Assembly: GCF_024170505.1 (NCBI RefSeq)
Contig: NZ_JALJYG010000009.1
Location: 1 to 64,000, forward strand
Origin: Methanocalculus alkaliphilus
Lineage (GTDB): Archaea; Halobacteriota; Methanomicrobia; Methanomicrobiales; Methanocorpusculaceae
Direction of reading: 5' to 3'
Length of the DNA stretch: 64,000 bases
Made by a program: the position numbers and the translations under genes. Numbering within the stretch: position 1 is the first letter of the stretch; every line of letters begins with the position of its first letter. The notes under the pieces are model-generated. The model did not search any database. It was not told the DNA's origin and was given only the letters and a program-made list of their open reading frames with translations. Positions 17,068 to 26,376 of this stretch are shown in pieces.

Positions 17068-17136
17068 TTCTATACTAAAATTATTTTACCTTCTATACTA
17101 AAATTATTTTACCTTCTATACTAAAATTATTTTACC
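17068..17136 (-). repeat. three perfect 23-bp tandem repeats over the end of a gene
   Basis: TTCTATACTAAAATTATTTTACC occurs three times head to tail (17068-17090, 17091-17113, 17114-17136; here given in two parts only by position). Read on the minus strand each unit encodes the last residues EGKIILV and the TAG stop of the cation-efflux gene, so the 3' end of that gene has been copied twice behind itself. Because 23 is not a multiple of three, each copy is in a different frame. Confidence 0.95.
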
Positions 17137-18099
17137 TTCAGGAATCATTTTCAGTGACAGATGGGGATGATCTTTTTGTAGGATACGAACAATTTCATTT
17201 CTCGTGTCAATAATATCTTTCCTGAGATAACCAGGCTCATTGGTTGTAATATATATCATAATACTATAGTGACTGCCATTTTTACTTATGAATATATCCT
17301 GAATTATCAGGTCTTTTGGCATAGTTGAATAAATGACATCTTCAAACAATTTGCGTTTATCTTTATCCTGCAAAGTCCCACCAGCCATCTCGATTATTGC
17401 CTCCCTGATAATTGAAACAGCCTCGCTAATCAGCAGAGATGAAAGAATCAGTACAAATATTGAATCTGCTAAATACAGAACAAAATCGCCGCCACGTTCT
17501 GCTCCTCCCATTATTAAGAATATGGCTATTACAACAACGCCCAGAGACAAAGTTCCGTCAACGAAAGAAGACTTTTGCTCTGTGCGTAAAAGTATACTCA
17601 TATTGCCAATTGACAGGTTTTGTTTCCTGTAAAAATAAACAAGACCATAACTAAGAACGGTGCAAACCACGGCGTAATAGAGAATTGGCTCAAATATAAG
17701 CATAGGAATTTCTTCTTTGCGGCCTGTGAAGAACATGGCAATACGGATGAGAGCAGTCGCCATGGACATTAACAGAATTCCGAGTATCATCAAGCCTTTA
17801 ATGAAGCTGTAGAGTGATTCGTAGAAAAACTTTCCATGTGGAAATGTTTCAGTTGTATGAGTCTTTACTACTGAAATTTTCAGTGCCACTAATATACCCA
17901 GAAATATGATAAAGCTATAATTTCCATCTAAAAAAACTGCCTCAGAATTAGAATAATAGTACGCAATCCATGCAACTGCGGCCATGATGAAGTTGGCTGC
18001 TGCCCCAAAAAGCAAAGCATGTTTTTCCTTTTTATCTAATTCAGATATTCTTTGAACTCTTTCTTCTCGCTCTTCTTCTCGTTTTGTTGTAGTAACCAT
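17116..18099 (-). CDS. cation diffusion facilitator (CDF) family transporter
   Basis: This is a 327-residue inner-membrane protein with about six helices and a C-terminal cytoplasmic domain, the pattern of CDF metal exporters. The likely metal ligands are the aspartates in FLDGNYS (helix 2) and SFVDGTLS (helix 5). HGKFFYESLYSFIKG between helices also fits the family. Such proteins export Zn2+, Fe2+, Mn2+ or similar ions using the proton gradient; the ion cannot be named because the usual HxxxD pattern is altered. The gene is strongly A+T-rich compared with its neighbours, suggesting transfer. A perfect 18-bp palindrome precedes it and 23-bp repeats cover its end. Confidence 0.78.
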   Translation of the reverse strand: MVTTTKREEEREERVQRISELDKKEKHALLFGAAANFIMAAVAWIAYYYSNSEAVFLDGNYSFIIFLGILVALKISVVKTHTTETFPHGKFFYESLYSFIKGLMILGILLMSMATALIRIAMFFTGRKEEIPMLIFEPILYYAVVCTVLSYGLVYFYRKQNLSIGNMSILLRTEQKSSFVDGTLSLGVVVIAIFLIMGGAERGGDFVLYLADSIFVLILSSLLISEAVSIIREAIIEMAGGTLQDKDKRKLFEDVIYSTMPKDLIIQDIFISKNGSHYSIMIYITTNEPGYLRKDIIDTRNEIVRILQKDHPHLSLKMIPEGKIILV

Positions 18100-18145
18100 T
18101 GTTGTACCTTCAACTATTGCTCAAAACCTGTACGTTTCTTCAAAC

Positions 18146-18163
18146 CCAAATTTTAAAATTTGG
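18146..18163. promoter_or_regulatory. perfect 18-bp palindrome before the cation-efflux gene
   Basis: CCAAATTTTAAAATTTGG is fully self-complementary and lies 47-64 bases before the start codon, overlapping the only TATA-like sequence (TTTTAAAATT). A regulator bound there would compete with the transcription machinery. No regulator gene is adjacent. Confidence 0.45.
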
Positions 18164-18232
18164 TTAATTCTTTGCTTAATGTATTGAATTCTTAGTGCCA
18201 GTAGATCAGTCACAATCTGGTTTCCAGAACCC

Positions 18233-20335
18233 TTATGGAGATGGTGGGGGATGTACACCTTCTATCCCAAGATACCTGTACAGCGGCTCGATCCCCGGCT
18301 CTTCTCCGAGGAAGTTGGTCAGGAGTACCATGCCGTCTGCCATATTGCCTTGTTCAAGGATCGCGGTTCTGTATGCCATTCCGGTCGTCCGGTTGGTCAT
18401 ACCGTCTTCCTCGAAACGGTCGACGATGTTCATCGCATAGACCTTGGACCAGAGATAGCTGTAGTACCCGGCGTCGTATCCGCCCATCAGGTGGGAGAAA
18501 CTTGCCGGCTGTTGTGTTCCCTCTGGTGCAGGTATGCCCCGGAACTCTTCATACAGCTCCCGGTAGATCCGGACGGTGTCAACGGGGCCGTCTGTAGTGT
18601 GGTAGATCATATCCTGGAGAGAACCGAGGAGGAGTGAGGAGTATGCATATCCTTTTCCAAAATCCTGCGAGGCGATGACCTGGTCCCGAAGTTCAGGCGG
18701 GATCACCTGGTGTGGATCTGTATAATGGCCGGAGATCGACTCCATGATGACTGGATCGTATATCCACTCTTCGAATGCCTGGGATGGGGTTTCCACAAAG
18801 TCCCACTCGACATAGAATCCTGAGAGTGTGCCATATGGTGCACGGGTGAGGAGGTTATGCGTGGCATGCCCCATCTCGTGGAATAAGATCCAGACTTCAT
18901 CTGTTGTTAACAGGGCAGGCTTCCCCTCCTGCGGGGGGTTGAAGTTTCCGATGATCGCCGCAGATGGTTCTGCATACCCTTCTTCAGTCATCCGTCCGCC
19001 TGTGAGGCCAAAAATGATGAAGTGATTGTACTTCCCCTCACGCGGATAGAGATCAAGATAGAGGTGGCCGATTGTGGTATCATTCACCTCATCGCTGATC
19101 CGGAAGAGCCGGACATCGGGATGCCATGCCATCGGATCATGCATCTCCTCAATGGTTATTCCATAGAGGAATTCACAGATCCCAAACATCCCATCAAGCA
19201 CCCGGTCAAGGGGGAAGTACTCTTTCACCTCATCATTGCTGTACCCGTACTCCTCGGTTCTGTAGATCTCGGTGAGGTAGGTGATATCCCATGGATCGAG
19301 TGATTCTGCGCCGGGATCAGTCCGCTGTTTGATGGCAAGAAGGGTGGTAGATTCAGCCTCTCTCTTCTCCTGGAGGGGTTCCCTGAGATCATTGAGGAAC
19401 ACCATCACCGATTCCGCATCTCCTGCCATCCGCCCGTCGATCTGGTAGTCTGCCCAGGTAGCATAACCGAGGTCACGGGCAACCTTCTGGCGAAGCTGGA
19501 TGGCTTCTTCAAGAAGCGGGATATTGTTCTCTCCCTGTATGGTATGGTCTGCAACAAGCATCCGCCTGCGTGTCTCACTCTCATCTGCATACCTCATGAC
19601 TGCGATATAATCGGGATAGCTTGTCGTGACGATGTAGTCTCCTGTTTCTGTCCGGCCAAAACCCGCCAGTGCAGATGGGGGGAGGCCGCGGAGTTCTTCC
19701 TCTGAGAAGAGAAGGGTTGTGTCATCACTGTTGAGGTTAGCGTTGTACTCTGCCTCGAGTGCAGCAATCCTGTTTTTCATCCCGATGACCCGCTCAAGCC
19801 GATCATTGTCGAGGTGGAGCCCCTGCTTCTCGAATCTTCTCACAATAACATCCTGCAGACGTCTCTCATCTGCGGTGCGGGGCACCTGATCTGCTAAAGC
19901 AACATAGAGATCCCGCCGTGCATAGGTCTCTGTTGTGAATATCGATGAGGCTTCATCGATGGCCATCCCCTCTTCCCGGACGGTTGCATCGGGATGGACA
20001 TATCCCATCACTGACATGGGGTATACTGCATCCGTATAATCGGTGATGATGGTATCGAATGCAAGGAAGGTATTCTCAAATGTTCGCTCATCATGTGGGA
20101 TCCCTGCGATTGCATCGAGCCCGGATCGTGCAGCCGCCTCTGCCTCTGCATAGAGGAGGGGTATCTCATCCGGAGCATAATCAGCCTTCATCGGCTCTTC
20201 TGTATGGGTGGCTGGGATCCGGGGCTGCTCATCACTAAGGCATCCCGCTGATCCCACAAATGCACAAAGGAACAGGAGGAGAGAGATCATGAAGATGAGT
20301 TTTCCCATGGATCGTCCCGGGTGTATGGGATTCAT
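18233..20335 (-). CDS. M3-family zinc metallopeptidase, lipoprotein
   Basis: This is about 700 residues with the M3 (thimet oligopeptidase/oligoendopeptidase) zinc motif HEMGHATHNLL near residue 490 and the third ligand region VETPSQAFEEW some 25 residues later. A signal peptide ending VGSAGC should lipidate it on the outside of the membrane, where it would cleave peptides of limited length. Two starts are possible, ATG 20335 (chosen) and ATG 20308; both keep the lipobox, and a start further upstream would place 27 polar residues before it. It stands alone between unrelated genes. Most M3 enzymes are cytoplasmic, so secretion is a noteworthy feature also seen in some methanogens. Confidence 0.87.
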   Translation of the reverse strand: MNPIHPGRSMGKLIFMISLLLFLCAFVGSAGCLSDEQPRIPATHTEEPMKADYAPDEIPLLYAEAEAAARSGLDAIAGIPHDERTFENTFLAFDTIITDYTDAVYPMSVMGYVHPDATVREEGMAIDEASSIFTTETYARRDLYVALADQVPRTADERRLQDVIVRRFEKQGLHLDNDRLERVIGMKNRIAALEAEYNANLNSDDTTLLFSEEELRGLPPSALAGFGRTETGDYIVTTSYPDYIAVMRYADESETRRRMLVADHTIQGENNIPLLEEAIQLRQKVARDLGYATWADYQIDGRMAGDAESVMVFLNDLREPLQEKREAESTTLLAIKQRTDPGAESLDPWDITYLTEIYRTEEYGYSNDEVKEYFPLDRVLDGMFGICEFLYGITIEEMHDPMAWHPDVRLFRISDEVNDTTIGHLYLDLYPREGKYNHFIIFGLTGGRMTEEGYAEPSAAIIGNFNPPQEGKPALLTTDEVWILFHEMGHATHNLLTRAPYGTLSGFYVEWDFVETPSQAFEEWIYDPVIMESISGHYTDPHQVIPPELRDQVIASQDFGKGYAYSSLLLGSLQDMIYHTTDGPVDTVRIYRELYEEFRGIPAPEGTQQPASFSHLMGGYDAGYYSYLWSKVYAMNIVDRFEEDGMTNRTTGMAYRTAILEQGNMADGMVLLTNFLGEEPGIEPLYRYLGIEGVHPPPSP

Positions 20336-20511
20336 TGAATAATCATCAGCCCTGAAGATACTTAACTGTAGATCTGAGAACCCTCTCCCTCGTATCCCCG
20401 CCCTCTGTATCTTCACCTTCTCAGTCGGTCGGCAGGGGAATCCGAAGAAGATTGACAGGCAGGCATGATCCTGATGAGAAACCCTATCTTCTGCGAAACC
20501 AATATTTCTTA

Positions 20512-21132
20512 ATGCTTAATCGTATCTCCATCCGCGAGCGGAAGGAGCTTGGCATCGCCTGGTTCGCCCTCGCAATCGCCTTCTCCATCGCACTCGTCGG
20601 AGGCATCTCAGGTGGACGGGTGGACCTCGGGACGGCGGCACTCCTCATCCTCCTCTCGATGCTCACCGTCGGGGTCGGCTTCGTCCTCCATGAACTGGCC
20701 CATAAGTTCACCGCCATCCACTATGGCCACTGGGCAGAGTTTCGCAAAGACAACCAGATGCTCCTCGTCGCCGTCGCCCTCGCCGCCCTCGTCGGCGTCG
20801 TCTTCGCGGCCCCCGGTGCAACGATGATCTACGGCCCCGGCCTCTCGAAGAAGGAGAACGGGATCATCTCGGCGGCCGGCCCGATCACCAACCTCCTCCT
20901 CGCCATACCCTTTGGAATCATCGCCCTTGCAAGCATCACATTCGGCCTCTCCCCGTTCCTCGCCCTCCTCGGCGCAGTCGGGGTCAAGATCAACGGGATG
21001 CTCGCCGCCTTCAATATGCTCCCCGTCGGCCCGCTCGATGGGAAGAAGGTCCTTGCATGGAACAAAGGCATCTTCCTGCTCCTGATCGGCCTGTCGTTTG
21101 CGCTGCTGATCGGGGCGATGGTGTATCTGTAA
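20512..21132 (+). CDS. M50-type site-2 protease-like membrane metalloprotease
   Basis: From ATG 20512 the protein has 206 residues and four to six membrane segments. The zinc motif LHELAHKFTA is in the second segment and the paired AAGPITNLLLA motif lies about 65 residues later; NMLPVGPLDGKKVL supplies the third ligand aspartate. These are all marks of the compact archaeal S2P group, which cut proteins inside the membrane. Substrates are unknown. An upstream in-frame start would add 20 polar residues (MTGRHDP..), which does not fit. A T-rich run (21171-21180) after the stop may end transcription. The gene lies divergent from the M3 peptidase. Confidence 0.85.
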   Translation: MLNRISIRERKELGIAWFALAIAFSIALVGGISGGRVDLGTAALLILLSMLTVGVGFVLHELAHKFTAIHYGHWAEFRKDNQMLLVAVALAALVGVVFAAPGATMIYGPGLSKKENGIISAAGPITNLLLAIPFGIIALASITFGLSPFLALLGAVGVKINGMLAAFNMLPVGPLDGKKVLAWNKGIFLLLIGLSFALLIGAMVYL

Positions 21133-21163
21133 ATTGTGGGGGGACAAGGACGGTGAGCGTTTC

Positions 21164-21253
21164 TCACCCATCATTTTTTTGTTGAATCACTGAAAGCCGG
21201 CTTTTTATATCCCCAATCTCATGGGTGACAACATCCCATACAATAATCAGGTT
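21164..21253 (-). pseudogene. C-terminal scar of a HEPN (DUF86-like) toxin gene
   Basis: Directly after the nucleotidyltransferase gene and in the same frame, 29 codons encode NLIIVWDVVTHEIGDIK... before a TGA. That segment looks like the C-terminal helix of DUF86/HEPN RNases, which usually ends with an EIVW-IV---LP-LK pattern. The catalytic RxxxxH part and the rest of the domain are missing, and the codons between the MNT stop and this segment are not HEPN-like. The simplest explanation is an internal deletion of the toxin. The similarity is by eye only. Confidence 0.5.
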
Positions 21254-21289
21254 TATTGAAAAACAGATGGAACATAAAAGGCATCTGTC

Positions 21290-21616
21290 TTATATCCAGA
21301 TAACCTCATCAATGACACCCGGCCGGATTGCGGGATCGAGTGCATGTTCTGCTATCAGCTCGACGTTCTTGCCGAAAATATCCTCAAGATAAAAAATGCA
21401 TTGCATAAATGTACGAAACCGCTCTTTCTCCCCTTCAAAAGAGACCAGAAGATCGATATCACTCATCTCACCAGCTTCGTTCCGTGCATATGATCCAAAC
21501 AATCCAATCTTTTTGATACCAAATAATCTCTGAAGTCTCGGCATCTCCTGTTTCAGCCTGTCAATAATCTCCTTTTGACGGAGGGGGCGTCTACCCCCCT
21601 CTTCGATTTCATGCAT
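21290..21616 (-). CDS. MNT-type minimal nucleotidyltransferase (antitoxin-like)
   Basis: The product (about 108 residues) has the pol-beta nucleotidyltransferase motif GLFGSYARNEAGEMSDIDLLV with both metal-binding aspartates, and a later third acidic residue in KNVELI. In MNT-HEPN toxin-antitoxin systems this protein adds AMP to the HEPN RNase and silences it. Here only a scrap of the HEPN partner remains downstream, so the antitoxin has outlived its toxin or acts on another one. ATG 21616 was chosen because GAGG precedes it; a GTG 15 bases upstream is also open. Confidence 0.8.
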   Translation of the reverse strand: MHEIEEGGRRPLRQKEIIDRLKQEMPRLQRLFGIKKIGLFGSYARNEAGEMSDIDLLVSFEGEKERFRTFMQCIFYLEDIFGKNVELIAEHALDPAIRPGVIDEVIWI

Positions 21617-21655
21617 CGCCTCAATTCCCACGATGAAGAGATGCGTATTTCACAG

Positions 21656-22423
21656 TTAAAAAATCTTCTTCCGGTGAATCGTCACAATGAAGAGGCCCCT
21701 CTCCCCGTCATCCAGAAGATCAATATCCGGCCATTCCTGCAGGGCACGCCTGAACCCTGAACCGGGCCCCCGATAGGGAAGCAGCCCCTTAGCAACGAAT
21801 GATACAAGAATTGGGTTTCTCATGACAGAGTTCCCTGACCGGATTTTTGGAACAGTCAGGTTATTAGGCAGATTGCCGGGACTGACGATCTCAATTCGAT
21901 TATCAAAGACGAAGAGGCGTATCGGCGCATTGATCAGGTAATCCCGGTGAACGAGAGCGTTTACCAGCAGTTCCTCAAAGACAACCTGCGGAATCTCGGG
22001 CACTCCGAGGGCATTGACACTCTGGCCGGCCTGAATTTTATAGAGGCTTCGCATAATGAAGAGGAGTGACCCCCGAAAGATCTCCGGAAGAGGTCCGATA
22101 AAATCCTCTGAATCATAAAAGGAACTTTCATGAAAGATCTCCCCGGGATACCGGATTGCTTTTACAATGAATTGCGGTTTGATCCACTCCGGCCGTTCCG
22201 TAAAGAACAGAAGACCGGCAAGGGTCAGCATACCGTCCTCCGTCGCCAGGTTCATGTTCCGGAGCAGCCGCAGGAGATCATCATCCGTCTCCGGATACGG
22301 GAGATCATAGACACGCTGCAGAAAGGGGCGAAACCGGAGCTTATCAAGGTGATCAATACCTGCCTTCGTCGGCAGCTCATCAGTATGAACCTGGCTGGCA
22401 CTCTCAAAAATCAAACTGCACAC
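21656..22423 (-). pseudogene. N-terminally truncated AlbA_2/HATPase_c_4 family ATP-binding protein
   Basis: The 255 residues match the C-terminal part of the widespread putative ATP-binding/regulator family (often misnamed RecG-like helicases). Recognisable are VFEELLVNALVHRDY, VFDNRIEIVSPGNLPN and GPGSGFRRAL, which form the GHKL-type ATP site. The N-terminal AlbA_2 domain of about 150-200 residues that should precede the SASQVHTDELP segment is absent, and the upstream sequence is closed by stops. The present start is a GTG with no convincing ribosome-binding site. It is probably a broken gene, although a short functional product cannot be excluded. It points the same way as the MNT gene, 25 bases away. 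Confidence 0.6.
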
Positions 22424-22479
22424 CCAAATCCTCCATAACGATACAGCGGGAATATTCCCGCTTCATCTCCCGGATCCCC

Positions 22480-22806
22480 CTACTTCTTCCGGATCGTCAC
22501 CGCGGTCCCAAACGCCACAATCTCTGCCGCACCCGGCATCGTCTCGGCGGTCGTGAACCGGGATGCGACGACGGCATCGGCACCAACCCTGCGGGCCTCC
22601 GCAACCATCCGGGAGAGCGCCTCGGCCCTGGCTTCAGCGAGCATCTCGGTATAGGCCCCGATCTCGCCGCCGACGAGGCTTTTGAGACCTGCAAAGATGT
22701 CCTTTCCGATATGCTTTGCCCGGACGGTATTGCCAAAGACAACCCCGATTACTTCAACCTCATATCCTGGTATCTCATCGGTCGTGGTGACCAGTATCTC
22801 AGTCAT
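22480..22806 (-). CDS. YbjQ/UPF0145 family protein
   Basis: This 108-residue protein belongs to the YbjQ family (putative heavy-metal-binding domain), which forms pentamers. Family features seen are the VTTTDEIPGYEV opening, GVVFGNTVRAKHIG, and the AEARRVGADAVVASRF helix-strand pair in the second half. Length is normal. The cellular function is not established, and the metal-binding name comes from a structural suggestion rather than a proven activity. It is transcribed in the same direction as the flavoproteins upstream, with a 44-base gap. Confidence 0.88.
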   Translation of the reverse strand: MTEILVTTTDEIPGYEVEVIGVVFGNTVRAKHIGKDIFAGLKSLVGGEIGAYTEMLAEARAEALSRMVAEARRVGADAVVASRFTTAETMPGAAEIVAFGTAVTIRKK

Positions 22807-22850
22807 ACCAGAATATGGACGTATCAGAAAGTAATACCTCCGTTATCAGA

Positions 22851-23444
22851 TCAGGAGAGCTTCGCAAGCTCGGCAGCGATTGCTGCCCCGGCCTTCCGTG
22901 CATCCGCAAGGGCTGTCGGGTGGCCGTGTATCCCTTTGAATTCATCCATATTGCCTGCGATGATATTATCCCGGTACTCAAACCCGATATCATTGAAGAA
23001 GGCCGTCATCACCGGGTAGGCCGCAGAAAAGACATGATCCCAGTTCTGCCCTGCGGTCGATACGAAGAAGCCCTTATGCCTCCGGGTATGCTCATCATCG
23101 AAGGAGAGGTCCTTCTGGATGAACGTCCTCGCCCAGAAGACCTGCCCCCGGTCGATGAACGCTTTCATCTCTGCCGTCACACTCATCGAGTAGATCGGGG
23201 AGGCGAGGGCGAGGATATCCAGCGAGAGGATCTCCTCAAAGATTGCGGTCAGATCATCCTCCAGCACACAGACCCCGGTCTTATGGCAGGCATTGCAGCC
23301 TTTGCATGATGAAAATTCGAGATCACGGAGGACGATCTTCTCGGTCTCCGCCCCCCCTTCACCGGCACCCTCAAGAAACGCATCAAGGAGCGTCTCGGTG
23401 TTGCCGCCCCGCCGGGGGGAGCCTGAGATCCCAAGTGCCTTCAT
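22851..23444 (-). CDS. iron-sulfur flavoprotein (NAD(P)H-dependent FMN reductase-like), copy 1
   Basis: This 197-residue protein opens with the FMN-phosphate loop GISGSPRRGGNTETLL and continues with the compact cysteine motif SSCKGCNACHKTGVC, which in methanogen iron-sulfur flavoproteins holds a 4Fe-4S cluster beside FMN. ASPIYSMSVTAEMKAF is the second flavin-binding loop. Such proteins pass electrons between ferredoxin and acceptors such as oxygen or hydrogen peroxide in some methanogens. Its start overlaps the stop of copy 2 by four bases (ATGA), so both are made together. The electron partner is unknown. Confidence 0.9.
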   Translation of the reverse strand: MKALGISGSPRRGGNTETLLDAFLEGAGEGGAETEKIVLRDLEFSSCKGCNACHKTGVCVLEDDLTAIFEEILSLDILALASPIYSMSVTAEMKAFIDRGQVFWARTFIQKDLSFDDEHTRRHKGFFVSTAGQNWDHVFSAAYPVMTAFFNDIGFEYRDNIIAGNMDEFKGIHGHPTALADARKAGAAIAAELAKLS

Positions 23445-24055
23445 ACCCCTTTCATCTCCCGCATCGTCGTGATGACCTCATCTGCAAGGGCGACGGCATC
23501 CTTTTCTGCATCCGGGTGATCATGGATCGCCCCCTTCTCATCGACATTATTGACCATCAGATACCGGATATCCTTATTCTTCACATCGATCACATTGAAG
23601 AGGCATTTCACCGATGGTATCGCGGCATCAAAGACATAATCCCAGTCCTGGCCGGCGGTTGCAAGGAAGATCCCGATCCGCTTCCCCTTCCGTTCAGGTG
23701 GCACAACCGGGAGCTTCAGGACGTACTTCCGGGACCGGAAGACCTGGGCCCGGTCGATGAGGGCTTTTGGCTGTGCGGCAATTCCCATGCAGAAGATCGG
23801 TGCCGAAAGGATGATGATATCGGCATTGATGATCTTTCCCTCCACCCAGACGAGATCATCCTTCTGGACGCAGGTGTTGAGCTTCTCGCAGGCGTTACAT
23901 CCTTTGCAGGGAGCGATGGTGATCTCGTCCAGGGGATACTTCTCCACCTCGACATCAGATTCAGCCCTCATCGCATCGAGGACCCAGTCGAGGAGGATCT
24001 CTGAATTGCCATGCCGCCGTGGCGAGCCGGCAAACGCAAGCACCTTGATACCCAT
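23441..24055 (-). CDS. iron-sulfur flavoprotein (NAD(P)H-dependent FMN reductase-like), copy 2
   Basis: This 204-residue paralogue of the next gene has AFAGSPRRHGNSEILL for the flavin phosphate, APCKGCNACEKLNTC for the iron-sulfur cluster and SAPIFCMGIAAQPKA as the second flavin loop. Sequence identity with copy 1 is moderate, so the duplication is old. The two may form a heterodimer, because this family is dimeric with the cluster of one chain near the flavin of the other; that is inference from family knowledge. A single upstream promoter should serve both copies. Confidence 0.9.
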   Translation of the reverse strand: MGIKVLAFAGSPRRHGNSEILLDWVLDAMRAESDVEVEKYPLDEITIAPCKGCNACEKLNTCVQKDDLVWVEGKIINADIIILSAPIFCMGIAAQPKALIDRAQVFRSRKYVLKLPVVPPERKGKRIGIFLATAGQDWDYVFDAAIPSVKCLFNVIDVKNKDIRYLMVNNVDEKGAIHDHPDAEKDAVALADEVITTMREMKGV

Positions 24056-24157
24056 ACCAGATGGTCATCCTGTACACTGATAAAGACTCGGGATCGCCCT
24101 GCCCACCAGGCAGGTAGCCACGAAAAAGAAAAAGGACAGGGTGGAGGTGATCTGGCC

Positions 24158-26353
24158 TTATGCGAGGTAGTCGTTTGGCGTTGGGATCTGTTCCTTCAGT
24201 CCCTTCCGCTTCCGGATACCGATGACGACGTCATTAACGAGGGATGCGGGAACCAGCTGGAACCCGGCAAACTCGGTACTCCACATTGCCCGGCCCTCGG
24301 TCGCGGACCTGAGGTCGCCTGCGAACCCGAAGAGTTCGGCAACCGGTGCCACACCGTTGACGACGATCTGGTCGCCTTCGGATTCGGTGGTGGTGAGCTG
24401 GCCACGGCGTCCCTGGATCTGGGAGATGGCTGCGCCCATCTGATCCTGGGGGACCGTGATCTGGATCTTCTGGGCCGGCTCAAGGAGCTGGTCATTTGCC
24501 ATCAGGATACCGGCCTTCACAGCTGCCCTGACCGCCGGGATGACCTGTGCGGGACCACGGTGGATAGCATCCTCGTGGAGCTTGACATCCATCAGACGGA
24601 TCTTGACGTTCTGAACCTGCTCATCTGCGAGCGGGCCGCCATCAAGTGCCTCATGGAGACCATCAAGGATCAGCTCCATGGTCTCGTTGAGGTACTGGAT
24701 ACCCTTTGTCATGTCAATGAACATGTTCGAGTTGTACATGTCCTTGACGTTCTTTGCCTCATCCTTCTCCATGCCAAGAGCAACAAGAGCATCACGCCGT
24801 TCGATGGCGTTCATCGTCATCGAGACGGTACCGGTCTTGATTGCATCGACAATAGTATCCTCAAGAGGCTCAAGTTCGATATAGAACCGGTTGTGACGGT
24901 TGGGCGACTTCCCTTCGACAGGCCCTGCCTTCTTCGTGACCGTCTCCCTGTAGACGACGATCGGCTCGGAGGTGACGATATCGACGTTCTTGTCACGGCG
25001 GATACGACCGGTGGAGACCTCAAGGTGAAGCTCTCCCATACCGGCGATCAGGTGTTCGCCGGTCTCTTCATTGATATTGACGCGGATCGTCGGATCCTCT
25101 TTCGCAACCTGCCGGAGAACCTCGACGAGTTTTGGAAGATCCTTCATATTCTTCGCCTCGACGGCGACGGTCATGACAGGCTCGGAGTAGTGCTTCAGCG
25201 ACTCAAATGGTACGATATCCTGATTGGAGGTGACGGTTGAGCCGACGAAGGCATCTTTCAGACCGGTGACTGCGGCGATATTGCCACCGACGATCTGCTC
25301 CACCTCAACACGGGTCGGACCCATGAAGATACCGACCTGCTGGAGGCGGTTGGGCTTTCCGGCAGTCCCGACAACATAGAGTTCCATTCCACGGCTTATC
25401 TTTCCTGAGAAGAGACGGCCTGTTGCCACCTCACCGGCATGAGGGTCAAACGAGATGTCAGTGACCATCATGGTGACCGCACCCTTGTGATCGCAGGAGA
25501 GCATCGCCTTGCCTTCAGGGGATTCCTTGTCACCATGCCAGATGATCGGGATACGCCGCTTCTGGGCATCGACAGGGTTGGGAAGGTGCTTGACGACGAT
25601 GTCAAGGACGACTTCATGGAGCGGGCTTGACTTTGCAAGACCTTTCATATCTCCGGCATTGCACTTGTCAATGACTTCCTTGAAGGAGATACCGCTCTTC
25701 TGCATGTACGGGATCGAGACAGCCCAGTTGTAGAGAGCAGATCCGAAGGCGACGGTGCCATTTGCGGCATCCAGTTTCCAGCCACCCTCGTTGTACATCG
25801 TCTCGTTCATCCCTTTGATGAGCTTGTTCACCTTGTCAATGACTTTTCCAAGGCGGATCATCATCTGCTGCGGGTCAACCTTCAGCTCGTTGATGAGACG
25901 GTCAACCTTGTTGATGAAGAGGATCGGGCGGACACCCTCCTTCAGCGCCTGGCGAAGAACAGTCTCGGTCTGGGGCATCGGCCCTTCAACCGCATCGACA
26001 AGGACGATGGCACCATCAACCGCACGCATTGCACGGGTGACATCCCCACCGAAGTCGACGTGGCCAGGGGTATCGATCATGTTGATCAGGTACTCCGTGC
26101 CATTGTATTCATGCACCATCGAGACGTTCGATGCATCGATGGTGATACCACGTGCCTGCTCCTCTGCATCGGAATCCATGAAGAGCTGTTTACCGGAGAG
26201 CTCCTCTGAGATCATCCCTGCCCCTGAGAGGAGGTTGTCGGAGAAGGTCGTCTTTCCGTGGTCAATATGTGCAACAATACCGATGTTCCGGATGAACTCT
26301 GGTTTGTCCATCAGTTCCGAAACTTTCTCTACCATCTTTTTGCCGCGTGACAT
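24158..26353 (-). CDS. fusA: translation elongation factor aEF-2
   Basis: The 731-residue GTPase drives ribosome translocation. Domain I carries AHIDHGKTT (P loop), the switch [18 protein letters not shown] and NKVD. Domain IV near residue 595 has the [12 protein letters not shown] loop, whose second histidine is the diphthamide site in archaea and eukaryotes. Length and order are normal. The ATG follows AGGTGATCT, a near-perfect archaeal ribosome-binding site. It is the last gene of an rps12-rps7-fusA operon; the elongation factor 1-alpha gene that often follows in archaea is not present in the window. Confidence 0.98.
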   Translation of the reverse strand: MSRGKKMVEKVSELMDKPEFIRNIGIVAHIDHGKTTFSDNLLSGAGMISEELSGKQLFMDSDAEEQARGITIDASNVSMVHEYNGTEYLINMIDTPGHVDFGGDVTRAMRAVDGAIVLVDAVEGPMPQTETVLRQALKEGVRPILFINKVDRLINELKVDPQQMMIRLGKVIDKVNKLIKGMNETMYNEGGWKLDAANGTVAFGSALYNWAVSIPYMQKSGISFKEVIDKCNAGDMKGLAKSSPLHEVVLDIVVKHLPNPVDAQKRRIPIIWHGDKESPEGKAMLSCDHKGAVTMMVTDISFDPHAGEVATGRLFSGKISRGMELYVVGTAGKPNRLQQVGIFMGPTRVEVEQIVGGNIAAVTGLKDAFVGSTVTSNQDIVPFESLKHYSEPVMTVAVEAKNMKDLPKLVEVLRQVAKEDPTIRVNINEETGEHLIAGMGELHLEVSTGRIRRDKNVDIVTSEPIVVYRETVTKKAGPVEGKSPNRHNRFYIELEPLEDTIVDAIKTGTVSMTMNAIERRDALVALGMEKDEAKNVKDMYNSNMFIDMTKGIQYLNETMELILDGLHEALDGGPLADEQVQNVKIRLMDVKLHEDAIHRGPAQVIPAVRAAVKAGILMANDQLLEPAQKIQITVPQDQMGAAISQIQGRRGQLTTTESEGDQIVVNGVAPVAELFGFAGDLRSATEGRAMWSTEFAGFQLVPASLVNDVVIGIRKRKGLKEQIPTPNDYLA

Positions 26354-26376
26354 AGATCACCTAAAAAAGGTATGGA

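Noticed and set aside
17068-17136. The 23-bp tandem repeats as a possible CRISPR array.
   Set aside because: The units are directly adjacent with no spacers, and each contains the end of the neighbouring gene.
24011-25240. A 409-codon plus-strand frame opposite fusA.
   Set aside because: It has no recognisable motif and lies wholly opposite aEF-2.
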